From assembly GCF_000419765.1 (NCBI RefSeq), contig NZ_ATTQ01000015.1, forward strand, positions 62,001-126,000: a stretch of 64,000 nucleotides of DNA, given 5' to 3'. The translations under genes and the position numbers were made by a program. Below are positions 61,730 through 64,000 of the stretch, piece after piece. This DNA is from Rhizobium mongolense USDA 1844 (GTDB lineage Bacteria; Pseudomonadota; Alphaproteobacteria; Rhizobiales; Rhizobiaceae). Under the pieces are notes generated by a model. The model did no database searches. It had not been told where the DNA came from and worked only from the letters and a program-made list of their open reading frames with translations. The number at the start of each line of letters is the position of its first letter. The stretch's first letter is position 1.

Positions 61730-63202
61730 ATGGCTAGGGCAGCTACCCCGAAGGCGGCAGCGAAGACCGCTGCTAAGAAGACCGCCACAGGCTCTGTCGG
61801 CAGGGTCACACAGGTTATCGGCGCCGTCGTCGACGTTGCTTTCGAAGGCGAACTGCCGGCGATTTTGAACGCGCTCGAAACCACCAACATGGGCAACCGC
61901 CTGGTTCTGGAAGTCGCGCAGCATCTCGGTGAAAACGAAGTCCGCACGATCGCCATGGACTCGTCCGAAGGCCTGGTCCGCGGCCAGGAAGTCGTGGACA
62001 CCGGCGCTCCGATTTCGGTTCCGGTCGGCCCGGAAACGCTCGGCCGCATCATGAACGTCATCGGCGAGCCGGTTGATGAAGCCGGTCCGCTGGTTACCGC
62101 TTCCAAGCGTTCGATCCACCAGGATGCACCGTCTTACGTCGAGCAGTCGACGGAAGCACAGATCCTCGTCACCGGCATCAAGGTCGTCGATCTTCTGGCT
62201 CCTTACGCCAAGGGCGGCAAGATCGGCCTCTTCGGCGGTGCAGGTGTCGGCAAGACGGTTCTCATCATGGAACTGATCAACAACGTTGCCAAGGCGCACG
62301 GTGGTTACTCGGTGTTTGCAGGCGTTGGTGAGCGTACCCGCGAAGGCAACGACCTCTATCACGAAATGATCGAATCGGGTGTCAACAAGCATGGCGGCGG
62401 TGAAGGCTCGAAGGCAGCCCTCGTTTACGGCCAGATGAACGAACCGCCGGGCGCTCGCGCTCGCGTCGCTCTGACCGGTCTGACGGTTGCCGAAAACTTC
62501 CGCGACCAGGGCCAGGACGTTCTGTTCTTCGTCGACAACATCTTCCGCTTCACGCAGGCAGGTTCGGAAGTGTCGGCTCTGCTTGGTCGCATTCCTTCGG
62601 CCGTTGGTTATCAGCCGACGCTCGCAACCGACATGGGCCAGATGCAGGAACGCATCACGACGACGACGACCGGCTCGATCACCTCGGTTCAGGCTATCTA
62701 CGTTCCGGCTGACGACTTGACCGACCCTGCTCCGGCAACCTCGTTCGCGCATCTTGACGCGACGACCGTTCTATCGCGCTCGATTGCCGAAAAGGGTATC
62801 TATCCGGCCGTCGACCCGCTCGACTCCACCTCGCGCATGCTCGACCCGATGGTCGTCGGCGAAGAGCACTATGAAGTTGCTCGCAAGGTTCAGTCGACGC
62901 TGCAGCGCTACAAGGCCCTGCAGGACATCATCGCCATCCTTGGCATGGACGAACTGTCCGAAGAGGACAAGCTCGCCGTTGCCCGTGCCCGCAAGATCGA
63001 GCGCTTTCTGTCGCAGCCGTTCTTCGTTGCCGAAGTCTTCACCGGTTCGCCGGGCAAGCTGGTTGCGCTCGAAGACACGATCAAGGGCTTCAAGGGTCTC
63101 GTCAACGGCGAATACGACCACATGCCGGAAGCTGCCTTCTACATGGTCGGCTCGATGGACGAAGCCATCGAGAAGGCCAAGAAGCTCTCCGCAGCTGCTT
63201 GA
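61730..63202 (+). CDS. atpD: F1-ATP synthase beta subunit
   Basis: A 490-residue catalytic subunit with Walker A GGAGVGKTVLIME and the signature PAPATSFAHLDATT. It has an Ala/Lys/Thr-rich extension of about 20 residues (ARAATPKAAAKTAAKKTATG) before the conserved GSVGRVTQVIGAVVDV. GAGGG seven bases upstream favours the ATG at 61730; an ATG at 61724 is one base after that site. Its stop overlaps the following small gene by one base (TGATG). Confidence 0.97.
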   Translation: MARAATPKAAAKTAAKKTATGSVGRVTQVIGAVVDVAFEGELPAILNALETTNMGNRLVLEVAQHLGENEVRTIAMDSSEGLVRGQEVVDTGAPISVPVGPETLGRIMNVIGEPVDEAGPLVTASKRSIHQDAPSYVEQSTEAQILVTGIKVVDLLAPYAKGGKIGLFGGAGVGKTVLIMELINNVAKAHGGYSVFAGVGERTREGNDLYHEMIESGVNKHGGGEGSKAALVYGQMNEPPGARARVALTGLTVAENFRDQGQDVLFFVDNIFRFTQAGSEVSALLGRIPSAVGYQPTLATDMGQMQERITTTTTGSITSVQAIYVPADDLTDPAPATSFAHLDATTVLSRSIAEKGIYPAVDPLDSTSRMLDPMVVGEEHYEVARKVQSTLQRYKALQDIIAILGMDELSEEDKLAVARARKIERFLSQPFFVAEVFTGSPGKLVALEDTIKGFKGLVNGEYDHMPEAAFYMVGSMDEAIEKAKKLSAAA

Positions 63203-63441
63203 TGAACGACGCTCGTGACGAGATATTCTGCTGCGACTCCCTGAAGGAAGTCGTGGCAGGACTTCCCGCCCCGGCAGCGCCGACCGTTTACAGAGCAGAT
63301 AACGGCGTGCTGATGATGGTAGTGGGCTTAGTCCAGACCGAGGAAGGCCTCGGATATCTCGATCAGGCGATAATGCACTGCCCGTTCTGCGGGACCAAAC
63401 TGCAAGATGCAAAGGCCATAGCCGAGAAGGTAAGTCACTGA
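63202..63441 (+). CDS. Small CxxC protein in the atp operon
   Basis: A 79-residue protein between atpD and atpC. Its start overlaps the atpD stop by one base and its stop overlaps the atpC start by one base, so all three are translationally coupled. The product has a C-C pair (residues 10-11) and HCPFCGTKL (CxxC, 60-63) that could bind one zinc. I know no ATP synthase subunit like it. Ends like CPFCGTKL occur in small proteins of phages and accessory regions, so capture by the operon is possible. The normal F1 order in relatives is atpD-atpC. Confidence 0.7.
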   Translation: MNDARDEIFCCDSLKEVVAGLPAPAAPTVYRADNGVLMMVVGLVQTEEGLGYLDQAIMHCPFCGTKLQDAKAIAEKVSH

Positions 63442-63848
63442 TGGCTGACAATTTCAATTTTGAACTCGTATCTCCGGAGCGCCTGCTCCTGTCGGAGATG
63501 GTGACGGAAGTTGTCATTCCGGCAACCGAGGGCGAGATGACCGTCATGGCGCACCACGCCCCGACGATGACGACCATCAAGCCGGGTATCGTCAGCGTCC
63601 GCTCCAGCGGCGGCTCCAAGCAGGACTACGTTGTTTTCGGCGGCTTCGCCGACATCCTGCCGACCGGTTGCACGCTGCTTGCAGAATCCGCTGTCGCAGT
63701 CGAGGACCTGAGCAAGGACGAGTTGACCCGTCGTATCGAGGCTGCGAAGAAGGAGCTTGAGGATGCCCTGCATCACGAGCACAAGTCCAAGCTCGAGCAT
63801 TTCATCATGGAACTGACGCATCTGCGCGGCATCGTCCAGCAGGACTGA
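63441..63848 (+). CDS. atpC: F1-ATP synthase epsilon subunit
   Basis: A 135-residue protein with the start NFNFELVSPERLLLSEMVTE and the beta-sandwich core EGEMTVMAHHAPTMTTIKPG. The last helices (EDLSKDELTRRIEAAKKELE) are the C-terminal inhibitory domain. It overlaps the small CxxC gene by one base and ends at the terminator 63872-63900. The Fo genes are absent, as usual when F1 and Fo clusters are split. Confidence 0.96.
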   Translation: MADNFNFELVSPERLLLSEMVTEVVIPATEGEMTVMAHHAPTMTTIKPGIVSVRSSGGSKQDYVVFGGFADILPTGCTLLAESAVAVEDLSKDELTRRIEAAKKELEDALHHEHKSKLEHFIMELTHLRGIVQQD

Positions 63849-63871
63849 TCGGGATTGCAACGAAATGACCT

Positions 63872-63900
63872 AAAGCGGCCTCAGCGGGCCGCTTTTTTTT
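63872..63900 (+). terminator. Strong terminator after atpC
   Basis: AAAGCGGCC pairs with GGCCGCTTT around TCAGCG, followed by a T-run up to 63900. On the other strand the A-run reads as a partial terminator for the acyltransferase gene at 63915. Confidence 0.88.
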
Positions 63901-63914
63901 CGGCAGCGGCCGGC

Positions 63915-64000
63915 TCAACGCGGAACGGCATGGGCTCTCAGTAAGACCGGCCGCTCGACGAAAACATAGCTGAGGCTTCCGATCACGAACACAAGGGCTG
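63915..64000 (-). CDS. Acyltransferase-3 (OafA/YrhL) family protein, 3' end only
   Basis: The right edge cuts this minus-strand gene; only the last 27 codons are seen. The stop is at 63915-63917 and the end reads ALVFVIGSLSYVFVERP, then VLLRAHAVPR. A hydrophobic helix ending in SY-x-FVERP is the C-terminal mark of acyltransferase-3 membrane enzymes that acylate surface sugars. The other two frames have stops or no such motif. Confidence 0.6.
   Translation of the reverse strand, partial: ALVFVIGSLSYVFVERPVLLRAHAVPR

Noticed and set aside
1..64000. tRNA, rRNA, CRISPR arrays and insertion sequences
   Set aside because: I scanned the gaps between genes and saw no cloverleaf, spaced direct repeats, or transposase frames. 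A covariance search would be needed to exclude small RNAs fully.

Overview
The window looks like chromosomal DNA of an alphaproteobacterium of the Rhizobium/Agrobacterium group. The evidence is GC-rich coding sequence, the order sdhCDAB - mdh-sucCD-sucA-sucB-lpdA, an F1-only ATP synthase cluster (atpHAGDC) without the Fo genes, hemC-hemD-mitofilin-hemY, invasion-associated-locus-B and Omp19-like envelope proteins, and a ybhL-type leader RNA. I saw no insertion sequence, prophage, CRISPR array, tRNA or rRNA gene. This is core, densely packed sequence, and I found no clear new multi-gene system. The most interesting signals are regulatory or are small genes set inside conserved operons.

Layout. 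0-16 kb: a GNAT acetyltransferase, a Bax-inhibitor-1 protein with its leader RNA, a YbbAP/TesA export-esterase group, ThpR overlapping a low-molecular-weight phosphatase, a pterin dehydratase, a YkvA protein, an IalB protein, RlmN, a TrpXYZ-like ABC transporter, a LysE exporter with a dyad over its ribosome site, a short-chain dehydrogenase, ArgG and a second LysE exporter. 16-24 kb: an unknown 143-residue protein, an M3 oligopeptidase, a Tat-exported PhoD-type phosphatase, TypA/BipA, a GNAT protein and inorganic pyrophosphatase. 24-31 kb, minus strand: yggT-yggU, then hemC-hemD-mitofilin-hemY-terB-glutamine amidotransferase. 30.8-34.2 kb, plus strand: tsaD-gpsA-yciI-EVE-methyltransferase.

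34-52 kb is the respiratory and TCA block: sdhCDAB (with a doubtful small ORF between sdhA and sdhB), an Omp19-like protease-inhibitor lipoprotein, ZapE, then mdh-sucC-sucD-sucA-(YciI)-sucB and unknown-SDR-LysE-lpdA. These genes encode succinate dehydrogenase, malate dehydrogenase, succinyl-CoA synthetase and the full 2-oxoglutarate dehydrogenase complex. A 34-bp palindrome lies upstream of mdh. At sucA the Shine-Dalgarno sequence is separated from the start codon by a hairpin.

52-64 kb: a TraB/GumN protein, XerC, an acyltransferase, PriA, a small membrane protein, then atpH-atpA-atpG-atpD-(79-residue CxxC protein)-atpC with a strong terminator. Last comes the 3' end of a minus-strand acyltransferase-3 gene cut by the window edge. 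Three intergenic TTAA-N7-TTAA sites (16757, 22735, 34752) match the CtrA consensus and may tie three poorly known genes to the cell-cycle regulator.
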